Notes: generated by a model not told the origin, from the letters alone. 39,917 nt of DNA from Agmasoma carcini (nom. nud.) (GCA_029232285.1 JAOXFI010000058.1:1-39917); one strand, 5' to 3'; positions 1-8,197 are shown, counted from the first letter of the stretch. Made by a program: numbers and translations.

Positions 1-95
1 ACCTAACCTAACCTAACCTAACCTAACCTAACCTAACCTAACCTAACCTAACCTAACCTAACCTAACCTAACATAACCTAACCTAACATAACCTA
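1..95. repeat. Telomere, (CCTAA)n = (TTAGG)n
   Basis: The window begins with an uninterrupted run of the 5-bp unit CCTAA, with a few degenerate ACATAA units at its inner edge before unique sequence starts near position 96. The G-rich strand (TTAGG) points outward to the left, so this is a true left chromosome end and not an internal array. The unit is the arthropod-type pentamer and not the vertebrate or fungal TTAGGG hexamer. Confidence 0.95.
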
Positions 96-127
96 GAATT
101 TAAACAATCAAAAATATTATTTTATTT

Positions 128-616
128 TTATAAATTTCTATATTTTCCTCCTACCTTACATATCCACTCAAATCCGTGCTTAATCTCCTGCTTTCCTGCT
201 TCATCCATGATCATTAAATATCTTCTACCCATCATTTTACATATTTTAGCCTTAAACTCATCAATCTTATCAAATCTATGTGTAAAAACAACCAGAAATG
301 CACATTTTCTCAATTCTTTCCTATATGCCAGCTCTTTTATCATCCTAAATGATGAATTTGAACTAAAAATAAAAATAATACCACTCGTATTGTCAAAATA
401 CAAAGGCCAGCATCTAATCATCGAATCATTACCTGACATATCCCATAAAACAGCATTTTTTATACTACTAGTGTTAAAAAAGCTAGATTTCTGTTTAGGA
501 ACCACATGATTCATCATATGATGTATTTGTATGAACATAAGCGTCTTACCACTCTTCTTTTCACCTAAAATAAGTACTTTCTTAGGTTGCTTAATTCTAG
601 AAATCAAAGAGCCCAT
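128..616 (-). CDS. Divergent ARF-like small GTPase, telomere-proximal
   Basis: A 162-aa protein with ARF/ARL family layout. It starts Met-Gly (MGSLISRI), the context for N-myristoylation of ARFs. The P-loop is GEKKSGKT (residues 18-25). The switch II motif reads WDMSGN (58-63) where ARFs have WDxGGQ, so the catalytic Gln is replaced by Asn. It is followed by the ARF-type stretch YFDNTSGIIFIF (73-84). The guanine-specificity motif NKxD is replaced by THRFD (112-116). ARF-family proteins act in vesicle budding or membrane recruitment. The altered Gln and NKxD suggest slow hydrolysis or relaxed nucleotide specificity, which is inference. It is the first gene after the telomere, about 30 bp from the repeats. 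SRP receptor beta is a less likely alternative, because there is no N-terminal membrane anchor. Confidence 0.7.
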   Translation of the reverse strand: MGSLISRIKQPKKVLILGEKKSGKTLMFIQIHHMMNHVVPKQKSSFFNTSSIKNAVLWDMSGNDSMIRCWPLYFDNTSGIIFIFSSNSSFRMIKELAYRKELRKCAFLVVFTHRFDKIDEFKAKICKMMGRRYLMIMDEAGKQEIKHGFEWICKVGGKYRNL

Positions 617-834
617 AATATTTTTTTTGTTTTAAATCTATTTTATTTAAATATTGATTGGTTGAGAAATAAAATTAAGAAATCATATTTCATAAGTTAT
701 TTGTTAAATAATTCACATTTTAGTAATAAATAATTTACTAAAAGTTTTGAAAATAAATTTTACTTTGATGAACCAATAAATCTTAAACGTCAATAATAAA
801 TAAAAATTTCTAAAAAAAAAAATTATATAAAAAA

Positions 835-937
835 TGCTCCAGGCGAGATTCGAACTCGCGGCTTCGGCATGACTTAGTCATTCAGCATAGCTTAGCAGCT
901 TATAAGTACCGCACTCTAACCACTGAGTTACAGGAGC
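835..937 (-). tRNA. tRNA-Ile(UAU) with a 30-nt intron
   Basis: Read on the minus strand: acceptor GCTCCTG pairs with CTGGAGC, with a U6:U67 mismatch that yeast tRNA-Ile(UAU) also has as I recall it. The D arm is ACTC/GAGT, the T arm GCGAG-TTCGAAT-CTCGC, and the discriminator is A. The anticodon stem CGGTA/TGCCG closes loop CTTATA+A with anticodon TAT at 902-904. The 30 nt at 871-900 interrupt the loop just after position 37, the canonical tRNA intron site. The intron boundaries are inferred from the fold. Six T follow the 3' end on the minus strand (829-834), a Pol III terminator. Confidence 0.92.
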
Positions 938-1046
938 GATTTTATTGTTTTCTAAATTTATATACATAATTTATAAAAAAAAGGCAGCATTAAACATCAC
1001 GTAATACTTTAATAAAACACTTCAAATTCAATCATAATTAACCATT

Positions 1047-2231
1047 TTATTTAAAGAACGCACTACAATCATCAAAATTTACATTGACTCTACTTAAAGC
1101 CCATATTTCTGATTTCTTATCATTCCCACCAAATACAAAACTTTCTTGAACCATTTTTGGTAAATTATAATCAACGTACTTAGAATGAGCAAATTCTCCA
1201 AAAATCTTTTCACAGGGAATGTTTATGTTGATTTTAGTACTTTCTACGCTTTCAAATGACTTTAAATTTCTTTCCATTCTGATGATTTTCTCATGAACTG
1301 TCTTATCACCAAATAATGCATATCCTTGATCATTGGTTGGTGTTATAGATGCAGAAAACACACCATCATTGTTTATCAGTATAAAGTTAGGACTTTGTAG
1401 CTCATCTATGAACTTTTTAGGATTACTACCCACCAAATCAGAAAATTTGATATGATACATTTCCTCAAATAGAGAAAGAAAATCGTCATAAGGAACCGTA
1501 AATTTGATAGCAAACATGTTAACACTCATTACTTCAACAGAATATCTAAATTTCACATCATTTAGATCAACAAATAACTTATTCCTTCTTCTATTGGTAA
1601 TTTCCCTTTGTTTTAAAATAGCATATGAATTTTTATAGACTTTGATTTCAAGTATGTCTTTGCAACATTGTAAATATTTTGTTAAGGTTCGATGCTTGTG
1701 ATCAAATTTATCACAAGGTGCTGTTTTATAGTTAAACATCTGCCCTTGAGTACGACACATTGCTAGATTAAGACACGTCACAGGACAAACAACCCCATCC
1801 TCATATGATTCAACAATATCATTTTTGATATTGTTGAAAGATTTTAATCTGTTATTTTTTACAGGTTCATTTTGGTAAGGTGATTTAAATAATGGTCTGA
1901 GCTGCTTAACGATTTCTTCTGATTCTGAATCACCAGAGAAGAGAGGGTCATCTGATCCTACTATCTTATTAATTATGGCTTTGTTGAAATCTTTCTTGTG
2001 TGATACAACGCCTTTGATGATGCTATGAGATCTAACTAAACAAATATCTTTTATTTCTTTAAGTGCTCTTTCAAAGCTTTCAATCGAAATTTGCTTAAAT
2101 AGCTTTGAATATGTGTTATAAAGGTCACCTACGTAATAATAAGGATGTAACTTACCATTATGAAAGATTTTGGGCGCAGTTTCAAATATTTGCTGTTTTT
2201 TTCCTATAAAATTGACTTTGACTTCGTCCAT
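1047..2231 (-). CDS. Unrecognised 394-aa protein
   Basis: Intact reading frame starting MDEVKVNF, with an AAAATTT box and GG directly before the ATG. I do not recognise the family. The N-terminal 80 residues look like a small helical domain. A Ser/Glu-rich acidic patch follows at about residues 94-107, then a cysteine/histidine cluster around residues 148-190 (CPVTC, AMC, PCDKFDHKH, CC) that could bind zinc. The C-terminal 170 residues look like a mixed alpha/beta fold. There is no signal peptide or membrane segment. It lies between the two intron-containing tRNA genes. Base use matches the neighbouring housekeeping genes, so a lineage-specific or fast-evolving conserved gene is more likely than a transfer. 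Confidence 0.75.
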   Translation of the reverse strand: MDEVKVNFIGKKQQIFETAPKIFHNGKLHPYYYVGDLYNTYSKLFKQISIESFERALKEIKDICLVRSHSIIKGVVSHKKDFNKAIINKIVGSDDPLFSGDSESEEIVKQLRPLFKSPYQNEPVKNNRLKSFNNIKNDIVESYEDGVVCPVTCLNLAMCRTQGQMFNYKTAPCDKFDHKHRTLTKYLQCCKDILEIKVYKNSYAILKQREITNRRRNKLFVDLNDVKFRYSVEVMSVNMFAIKFTVPYDDFLSLFEEMYHIKFSDLVGSNPKKFIDELQSPNFILINNDGVFSASITPTNDQGYALFGDKTVHEKIIRMERNLKSFESVESTKININIPCEKIFGEFAHSKYVDYNLPKMVQESFVFGGNDKKSEIWALSRVNVNFDDCSAFFK

Positions 2232-2648
2232 CCAAAAAATTTTCTTTTGAATCTTATCTGTGATAATAAATAAGAGAAAAAACAGTATAAATGATAAAGG
2301 ACATACATTTTATTACTATAATCGTTTTATTACCTACATTATCACACTTACCATTCATATTTAGACAAAAATATGTATATTTACTTAATTCATTCTATAT
2401 AAAGCTATAAATGATCAACAATTTTAAAATAATAAAGAGAGTCTTCAAGTCCTCTTCAAAAGCATCATGTTAAATATAAAATTCTTACTGATATAATACA
2501 ATGATTTTATGTTTTTATATAAAAATACAAAAGGTTCTTATTATATATGTTATAAAATCAAAATATAAATCAGTTCTATAAATTATTTAGTTTTTATATT
2601 TTAAAACATTTCTTAATAAAATATAATTGTTTATAATTTATTTTACAA
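2232..2648. other. Spacer between 394-aa gene and tRNA-Tyr
   Basis: About 415 bp of AT-rich DNA. The first 20 bp hold the AAAATTT start-proximal box of the leftward gene. I see no reading frame, tRNA or tandem repeat in the rest. Confidence 0.5.
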
Positions 2649-2730
2649 CTCCAAGTAGCTCAGTGGTTGAGCGTTCGGCTGTAAAAGAAGTAGATCCCGA
2701 TGGATGCTGGTTCGATTCCAGCCTTGGAGA
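2649..2730 (+). tRNA. tRNA-Tyr(GUA) with an 11-nt intron
   Basis: Acceptor CTCCAAG pairs with CTTGGAG and the discriminator is A; a C1-G72 pair is the eukaryotic tRNA-Tyr hallmark. D arm GCTC/GAGC, T arm GCTGG-TTCGATT-CCAGC. The anticodon stem TTCGG/CCGAT (one terminal mismatch) encloses CTGTAA...C with anticodon GTA at 2681-2683. The inferred intron is 2685-2695, after position 37 as in other eukaryotic tRNA-Tyr genes. A run of seven T follows at 2731-2737 as Pol III terminator. Confidence 0.93.
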
Positions 2731-3096
2731 TTTTTTTCAACAATTTTTTTTAAAACTTTTTTTAAGCTACAAGATTATCTTTATTTTAGTTATTTTTTAT
2801 TAAATGTATAGACTATCTCATTAATTATTACAAAATTTAACTTTAAAAATTGATTAAAAACATTAAAATATTAGTTAGTTAGGCTAAATATCAAATAAAT
2901 TTTATAGTTTATTCGAAATACCATAAATATTAATTAAATTTGTTTGTTTTGATGTTATGGGTGAAATATATTTTCCTTGTTCATAAATAAAAATTGTAAT
3001 AATGTTTGATTAGCATATGTATATAATATATCATGTCTTAAGCATGGTTTAGATACAAATTTTTTTCCTTTATGTATTTTTTATAAAAATATTTCC
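2731..3096. other. Spacer between tRNA-Tyr and the Rqc2/NEMF gene
   Basis: AT-rich, no gene seen. It carries the tRNA terminator at the left and, at the right, AAATATTTCC immediately before the ATG at 3097, the local form of the start-proximal signal. Confidence 0.5.
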
Positions 3097-5040
3097 ATGA
3101 AACAAAAAATGTCTATATTAGACATTAAAGCTGTTATAAATGAGTTAAAATTTCTAGAAGGCAGGTTTATACAGAATATTTATTCAAATAATAAGTCTTT
3201 CTTCTTTAAATTTAGCTCTTCTGAGATTTTACTCGTAGAACCAGGCGTTAGAATTCATCTGACGGATATGGTTGAATCTGGAAATTTAACACATATCTGT
3301 AAAAAGTTAAGAGAATTGCTTAGAAATTTAAAGATAATTACTATACAACAATTTACAGATGATAGAATCGTCATTATTGATGTAAAGGTGGGCGATTCTA
3401 CTAGAAAAATAGTCATAGAGTTCTTTTCAGGGGGTAATATGCTGGTTTTAGACGAGAACTGCGTCATTTTGGAGCTTACAAGAACAGTTAACGAACTTAA
3501 AATACGGAAGGGTGAAAAATATATATTTAATCCCATAGAATTTGATCTTAGTGATGTTGATAATTTACCATTTGAAAAAGAGTTTATAGCTAATCATAAA
3601 CCAAGTGATTATCATAATCTGGGCTTTTATGGTGAACTTAAACTAAAAGGTGGTAAACCTGATGTATTTTACTCTTTTAAATATGATAAGAACACAAAAC
3701 CAATAGATTTAGTACCCATAAAGAAGGTAACTGCACGTTTTAAAGAAAATTATGATCTTCCTGAGCATTTATCAAATATTTCTATTTCCCCCTTGGCTGA
3801 AGGTCAAGAAAATCAAAAATGTTTTGAATTTAAATTCTACGACCAAGATGAGCTGTTCAAAGCTGGTAATTCTTTAAGCTTTGACTCTCTTAATATGTGT
3901 TTGCATCATTTTTTTAAAAAGAAGAAAATCAACAAAAAACTTAAAGAAGAAAAGATTGTACAGGCTCAATCCAGCTACATAGTTAAACTTGATGATCAAA
4001 TAGATACTTTACAACACAAAATCGACATTCTTAACGAACATAGTGACTTTTATGAAAGAATATTGGATATTCTTTCTAAATCAAAAAAGAATAAATTAAG
4101 ATGGGAAGACTTTGAAGAATTTAGGAATAGAGAGAACAAGAAAGGCAACGCTGTAAGCTTAGCAATCAAAGATTATTCATTCCTAAAAGGAACGGTGGTT
4201 GTAGAACTAGAAAAGAACCTGCTACAGGAACTTAATTTTAATTTAAATTTATCTAAAAATATTAATTTGATATTTGCAAAAAAGAAAAAATTTAATGAAA
4301 AAATAACCAAAACCAAAGTTGCACGTGAAAAAGTCAAAGTACCTGAAAAAGTTGAATTTACTAAGCAAAAAAGAAAGAATTTTTGGTTTGAGAAGTTCAA
4401 CTTCTTCTTCACAAGCAATAATAAGCTAGTTATTAGTGGTAAAGATGCTACTCAAAATGAAACTATAATCAAAAAGCATTTCACTTCAAATGATCTATTT
4501 TTCCATTGTGATGTTCATGGGGGTTCGGTAGTTGTTGCTACAAATACAGCCTATGATGAATCATTGCCTGATATCAAGGAGGCAGCAGCATGTGCTATGT
4601 GTTATTCCAAGAGTTGGGATGACAATTTAGTATCAAAAGTATATTGCACTGATTATTCATCAGTGTCAAAAACTACACCGAGTGGTGAATATTTGAAAAA
4701 AGGAGGATTTATTGTTAAAAATAAAACATTTGTGTATCCTCCCAGACTGGAGTACGGAGTGACACTTATTTTTTATGGAAATGATAACTTTTCATATAAT
4801 TTTAGTGAAGATGCTGAATTTTGCTTTCCTGTTGCCGCACCTTATTCGATAGTTAAAAGTCTTAAATATAAAGCAAGATTGCTTCCTGGGCGCGATAAGA
4901 AGTCCAAAATAGCACAGGCAATCAAAAAGTCATTCAATGATTCTTCTATCAGCTCTCCTGAAGAGAAAATGGTTAAATCCGTTGGAAATGAAGAATATTC
5001 TGCCATTATATTGAAGAGTGCTAAGATTGGAAAACAGTAA
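3097..5040 (+). CDS. RQC2: Rqc2/NEMF (Tae2) ribosome-associated quality control factor
   Basis: A 647-aa NFACT protein. Rqc2/NEMF binds the 60S subunit carrying a stalled peptidyl-tRNA, helps recruit the E3 ligase Ltn1, and in yeast directs CAT-tail addition. The start MKQKMSILD matches the family's MKQR...LD opening, so the first ATG is used. Asp9 and the Asp89-Arg90 pair (TDDRIV) match the residues needed for CAT tailing in yeast (D9, D98, R99). NFACT-N covers about 1-270. A Lys-rich coiled-coil region follows (about 272-330). NFACT-R covers about 428-548 (SGKDATQNE, HCDVHGGS, KTTPSGEYLKKGGF). A short NFACT-C starts near 580 (APYSIVKSLKYKARLLPG). It is much shorter than the yeast protein (about 1,040 aa), with reduction in the middle. 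The function in this organism is inferred from domains. Confidence 0.95.
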   Translation: MKQKMSILDIKAVINELKFLEGRFIQNIYSNNKSFFFKFSSSEILLVEPGVRIHLTDMVESGNLTHICKKLRELLRNLKIITIQQFTDDRIVIIDVKVGDSTRKIVIEFFSGGNMLVLDENCVILELTRTVNELKIRKGEKYIFNPIEFDLSDVDNLPFEKEFIANHKPSDYHNLGFYGELKLKGGKPDVFYSFKYDKNTKPIDLVPIKKVTARFKENYDLPEHLSNISISPLAEGQENQKCFEFKFYDQDELFKAGNSLSFDSLNMCLHHFFKKKKINKKLKEEKIVQAQSSYIVKLDDQIDTLQHKIDILNEHSDFYERILDILSKSKKNKLRWEDFEEFRNRENKKGNAVSLAIKDYSFLKGTVVVELEKNLLQELNFNLNLSKNINLIFAKKKKFNEKITKTKVAREKVKVPEKVEFTKQKRKNFWFEKFNFFFTSNNKLVISGKDATQNETIIKKHFTSNDLFFHCDVHGGSVVVATNTAYDESLPDIKEAAACAMCYSKSWDDNLVSKVYCTDYSSVSKTTPSGEYLKKGGFIVKNKTFVYPPRLEYGVTLIFYGNDNFSYNFSEDAEFCFPVAAPYSIVKSLKYKARLLPGRDKKSKIAQAIKKSFNDSSISSPEEKMVKSVGNEEYSAIILKSAKIGKQ

Positions 5041-5055
5041 ATAAAATTATATTCT

Positions 5056-5316
5056 AAAAAATAATAATTTTAATAATATTTGTTGTTTTGGTAGGATTCG
5101 AACCTTTACGTGGAAACTATTTTGATCGAACTATAACAGGTTAGAGAAATGCGAAGGGATAAGAGAAACGTTTTTAACTCTAACTAACAATATATAGACA
5201 TCTCCCCGTATTAGCAAATAAGGCTACTTCTAGATCTTGAAAATAAAGATGAATGATGTTTGAAAAGTATTAAATCTAGCTGGTATCAAACCCTACAGTA
5301 GATGTCTTTAATTTTT
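5056..5316 (-). ncRNA. Candidate Pol III-transcribed structured RNA
   Basis: No protein fits here, but several RNA signals coincide. On the minus strand there is an exact B-box, GGTTCGAATCC (5094-5104). It is followed 33 bp on by six T (5056-5061), a Pol III stop. Three pairs of complementary segments nest or stack: 5196-5203 with 5300-5307 (AGACATCT/AGATGTCT), 5230-5235 with 5273-5278, and 5140-5146 with 5178-5184 (GTTAGAG/CTCTAAC). A tRNA is excluded because the T stem does not pair beyond three bases and no acceptor partner exists. Size and layout would suit RNase P, MRP or SRP RNA, but I could not match conserved boxes of any of them. Both ends are approximate. Confidence 0.35.
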
Positions 5317-5329
5317 TACTTTCACCATT

Positions 5330-5428
5330 TTATAAAAACACGATAAGTGTATATTTGCTATCATCACTTCCTTTTCTTCCTTGTTGACGTATTCCAGTTT
5401 TTGGTCTTGATCCGTTTATTTTAACCAT
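5330..5428 (-). CDS. Possible 32-aa basic peptide (very uncertain)
   Basis: A short frame starting MVKINGSRPKTG, Lys/Arg-rich, just upstream (on the minus strand) of the candidate RNA. An AAAATT stretch lies about 15 bp before its ATG. The first residues faintly resemble the mature start of ribosomal eS30 (KVHGSLARAG), but the basic C-terminal part of eS30 is absent in every frame. It may be chance. Confidence 0.15.
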   Translation of the reverse strand: MVKINGSRPKTGIRQQGRKGSDDSKYTLIVFL

Positions 5429-5847
5429 ACTGATTAATTTTTATCTTTTTGTAGGAAATGAAAAGTAATCGAAGAGATTTCTAGTCTCTATTACTCGGTT
5501 ATTTATTTTTTATAGATGGGTATATTTGACATAATAAACAGATTTATTATTATTTTATGAAATACTGTCATTTTACATACAAGCTTGATTCTGCTATGGC
5601 CGCACATACACAGTTTTTCTAATATTTCCAATATTAAACGTTAACAGTTATGAAATTGTATTAAAAAATGTCTAATTTTACGATACTTAAATTAAAAATT
5701 AACACTAAAGAGTTTTTATGTTAGTTATCATTCTTTAAATCTGCTGTCTTATTATTTTGTGTAATACAATACATGTTTATTTCAATATAAAAAATAATCA
5801 TTCTCTTCTAAAAATACTACAGTAAATTAAATTTAATAAATTATTTA
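5429..5847. other. Spacer downstream of the SAP-motif gene
   Basis: AT-rich, no credible gene. An inverted repeat, GAGATT...AGTCTC (5474-5488 region), could form a short hairpin. Nothing else is seen. Confidence 0.35.
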
Positions 5848-7158
5848 TTAAAAATAACAAAATTCTAAATTTTCTGGTTCCTTTTTTTCTTCTTCCTTAG
5901 GTGTAGTAGATGGCTCCTTTTTGGTATCAACGGTCGGCTTACCCATCTTCTCTAAACAGTCCAACGTATTCTTACATCTCATAATTAATTCTTGCTTTTT
6001 TCCAGTGTGATTCAATCCAAACTCTTTCATAATCATCTTAAGTTGATGTACCGTTATATTTTCTTGATCTATATTCGTTGTTTCCTGTTTAAAATTTTCT
6101 ATAATTTTTACATGTTCATCAGTAAGAGGCTTATTTGAACCAATAACAACAGGCAGCAAAGTATTATTTGAGCTCGCCTTCCCTTTTACAAATTCAAGAC
6201 TGGAAAGCTTAGAAGGATGCACCTTCTCTGAGCCTTTAAAATAATGCCATACCATAGGATTAGATCGTCTCTTCTTTCTACTGATCCAAGTATGATTTTC
6301 CTCACCAGGATTTCTATATAAAATTTTTCTGTTGTTCAGTGCTTCCTCACCCATTACTGGTATATGCACATTCGATTTGGGCACCGGAGGCATTGCTGAT
6401 TGCATACTCTGAATCTCAGTCACAGTGTAGTTTCTCTTTTCATCTACCTCTCTGTTAATTGATCTTCTTGCCGCCTCCATTTGCCGCATCTTTAACTCCT
6501 GATTAATAAATATGCCTTGGTTATCAACAAAATGATTATTTTGAAGCATATGTATATTCTCTTGTAGGCCTTGTTCTTTATATTTATTCCTTTTAAAAAA
6601 CATAAGTCGCTCTTTATCCATATCACTACTTAGTACATCATTCAAACACATTCTGGTATTTATGTGGTCGTTGGGATCTGAAGGACTCATAAGTTTATTG
6701 TTATTTATGTTATTATCACTATTTACATTAGATGTTTCATTATCATAAATATTTTTAACTCTTTTTTGGTATTCATTATGATTAGCTAAAATTCCATTGT
6801 TTACATCATTTTTATTATTTACATCAACCTTAACAGAGTTTTTATATGCTTTAAATTTACTGATTATATCGTTACTATTCGTATTATTATTATTATTATT
6901 ATTTGCTTTAGTATTATTGTTAGGTATTTTAGAGGGTGGATTGAATATATCATTATGTTCATCATGTATTTCTTGATAGTTATTAAATGGCTTGCTAAAA
7001 AATATGTTACCCTCTAGAAAGTCTGCTGCGTATCCATAAGCATCATCATCTACCGAATTACCTTGTCTACTGTCAAATTCTTCTCTCTCTATGTATGCAT
7101 CCTTCTTTCTTTCTCTCCTTTTCTCGTTTCCATCCATCAAGTTGTGAAACATTTTCAT
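5848..7158 (-). CDS. Asn-rich protein with C-terminal SAP-like motif
   Basis: A 436-aa, highly charged, low-complexity protein. The N-terminus is Lys/Arg/Glu-rich (NEKRRERKKD). Asn runs dominate about residues 80-165, encoded by repeated ATT-type triplets on the plus strand, a source of length variation. A basic patch SRKKRRSNP lies before a conserved-looking stretch (WHYFKGSEKVHPSKLSSLEF). Residues about 368-400 (ITVHQLKMIMKEFGL, then GKKQELIMRC) look like a SAP domain, a helix-turn-helix-like DNA/RNA-binding motif common in nuclear proteins. The tail is acidic and Lys/Glu-rich. A chromatin or RNA-processing role is inference. The start is unsettled: ATGs at codons 1, 3 and 8 are all possible, and unlike its neighbours it has no clear AAATTT box. 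Confidence 0.75.
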   Translation of the reverse strand: MKMFHNLMDGNEKRRERKKDAYIEREEFDSRQGNSVDDDAYGYAADFLEGNIFFSKPFNNYQEIHDEHNDIFNPPSKIPNNNTKANNNNNNNTNSNDIISKFKAYKNSVKVDVNNKNDVNNGILANHNEYQKRVKNIYDNETSNVNSDNNINNNKLMSPSDPNDHINTRMCLNDVLSSDMDKERLMFFKRNKYKEQGLQENIHMLQNNHFVDNQGIFINQELKMRQMEAARRSINREVDEKRNYTVTEIQSMQSAMPPVPKSNVHIPVMGEEALNNRKILYRNPGEENHTWISRKKRRSNPMVWHYFKGSEKVHPSKLSSLEFVKGKASSNNTLLPVVIGSNKPLTDEHVKIIENFKQETTNIDQENITVHQLKMIMKEFGLNHTGKKQELIMRCKNTLDCLEKMGKPTVDTKKEPSTTPKEEEKKEPENLEFCYF

Positions 7159-7218
7159 TTTTATGTTTCAATGATTGGTTTCAGAGGAATCAATAAAATA
7201 TTTGACACTCAAAATAAA

Positions 7219-7551
7219 CTACCGTTCTTTATTTATTATATTTTTAAAAGCCATAAAGGGTGTATTGTAGTCACCTTCAATTGTTACCTTACCATTTCCA
7301 AACATCTTAAGCCGGATCAACTCTTCAATTTCTTGAATATGCAACTTTAAATCTGAATTTATAATATTTTCAGTTTGAAATGTATAACATTTGTATGATA
7401 TAACAAACTCATACAACAGCTTATTATAAAATGTATAACCAACGAGTTGGCTGTCTTTCTTGTACATTACAAAGGTGTCTAAGCTGAACTGACAGTGCTG
7501 TAGCTTCTTTAATTCAAGAATCAAAAAAAAATTTTCTTTGCAGCTCAACAT
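7219..7551 (-). CDS. Unrecognised 110-aa protein
   Basis: A small intact frame starting MLSCKENFFL, with AAATTCC directly before the ATG, the local start signal. It lies 30 bp downstream of the eL14 stop and 60 bp upstream of the SAP-motif gene, all on the minus strand. It appears soluble: no signal peptide or convincing membrane helix. Predicted beta-rich N-terminal half (TFVMYKKDSQLVGYTFYNK) and helical C-terminal half (SDLKLHIQEIEELIRLKMF). I do not recognise it; a small subunit of a larger complex is possible but unsupported. Confidence 0.6.
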   Translation of the reverse strand: MLSCKENFFLILELKKLQHCQFSLDTFVMYKKDSQLVGYTFYNKLLYEFVISYKCYTFQTENIINSDLKLHIQEIEELIRLKMFGNGKVTIEGDYNTPFMAFKNIINKER

Positions 7552-7581
7552 GGAATTTGTTTATAAAAATATAAATAAGTT

Positions 7582-7893
7582 TTATTGTTTAAATTTCTGA
7601 CCAATGATCTCTGAACGGATTTCAGCATGTTTCCTTTCCATAAATAGGTCGAAGTCTGTCTTCTTAACAGCAACAGGTGCTTCAAAGAATGATGCAGGGA
7701 TATTATTGACATCCAATAGCTCATCAACTAAGACAATATCTTGTACAGTAAGAATCTCAGAGGTCTTATCTTGCTTAAGTACAACGATAAATTTATCATC
7801 AATAATACCAGTAACGACGGCGGAGTGTTGTCTCATGTTCTTCATTCTTGGCTTTACAACTCTTCCTAATTCAACGAATAATTCTTGTGACAT
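7582..7893 (-). CDS. RPL14: Large-subunit ribosomal protein eL14
   Basis: A 103-aa protein starting MSQELFVELGRVVKPRMKN, which matches the eL14 opening (FVEVGRVxxxxxGxxAxKL). It is followed by the SH3-like barrel of the KOW type (AVVTGIIDDKFIVVL) and a conserved middle (VQDIVLVDELLD). eL14 sits on the 60S surface near expansion segments. The frame extends 11 codons upstream, but the ATG at 7891-7893 is chosen because it carries the microsporidian start signal AAATTTTTACCCA-ATG and the homology begins there. It lacks the long basic C-terminal tail of animal eL14. It is divergent from the Med21-like gene with only 31 bp between start codons. Confidence 0.9.
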   Translation of the reverse strand: MSQELFVELGRVVKPRMKNMRQHSAVVTGIIDDKFIVVLKQDKTSEILTVQDIVLVDELLDVNNIPASFFEAPVAVKKTDFDLFMERKHAEIRSEIIGQKFKQ

Positions 7894-7924
7894 TGGGTAA
7901 AAATTTTTTTGTGTAAAAAATTTC
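7894..7924. promoter_or_regulatory. 31-bp bidirectional start region, eL14 / Med21-like
   Basis: Only 31 bp separate the two divergent ATGs. The interval contains AAATTTTTACCCA reading left toward eL14 and AAAAAATTTC reading right toward the Med21-like gene, so each gene has its own AAATTT box but only eL14 has a clear CCC element, which suits a highly expressed ribosomal gene. There is no room for separate classical promoters. Shared promoter use is inferred from spacing. Confidence 0.6.
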
Positions 7925-8197
7925 ATGATAGATTTGGAGCTGCTTCAAAATGAGTGTAATCACTTAATTTTCCTTTATTTTACGTCTGTTGGTGTCATAC
8001 AGAGAGATTCAGATAAAGATACAATAGTTAATCAAATGGATGAACTAATTGAAGAAATCAAGAGCTGCCTAGACAGAATTAATCATATATTGGAAGGAAA
8101 TGATAAGATTGAAAGGAAAGAGATTGATTTGGAAGCATATAAAGAATTTGTTGAGAATGGGATGAAACTATTGGATCATATTTTAAAAAATGAATGA
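7925..8197 (+). CDS. MED21: Med21 (Srb7)-like Mediator subunit
   Basis: A 90-aa, mostly alpha-helical protein. Residues 1-30 (LELLQNECNHLIFLYFTSVGVIQRDS) resemble the Med21 N-terminus, in which a short helix precedes a Phe/Tyr-rich segment and a GxIQRD-type stretch. A long amphipathic helix (DELIEEIKSCLDRINHIL) then corresponds to the helix with which Med21 pairs with Med7, and a last Glu/Lys-rich helix ends in LLDHIL. Med21 belongs to the Mediator middle module, which bridges activators and RNA polymerase II. It is shorter than yeast Med21 (about 140 aa), in line with microsporidian shrinkage. Because the fold is generic coiled coil, the call rests mainly on the first 30 residues; Med10 or another small helical subunit is possible. 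Confidence 0.6.
   Translation: MIDLELLQNECNHLIFLYFTSVGVIQRDSDKDTIVNQMDELIEEIKSCLDRINHILEGNDKIERKEIDLEAYKEFVENGMKLLDHILKNE

Noticed and set aside
207..509. 100-aa plus-strand frame
   Set aside because: It is the antisense shadow of the ARF-like GTPase gene, which has recognisable GTPase motifs and the expected length.
5089..5135. tRNA suggested by GGTTCGAATCC
   Set aside because: The presumed T stem pairs for only three bases and there is no matching acceptor or D arm within a plausible distance; kept only as a B-box.
5330..5428. Ribosomal protein eS30
   Set aside because: The similarity is limited to about six residues, and the conserved basic C-terminal half is absent in all frames.
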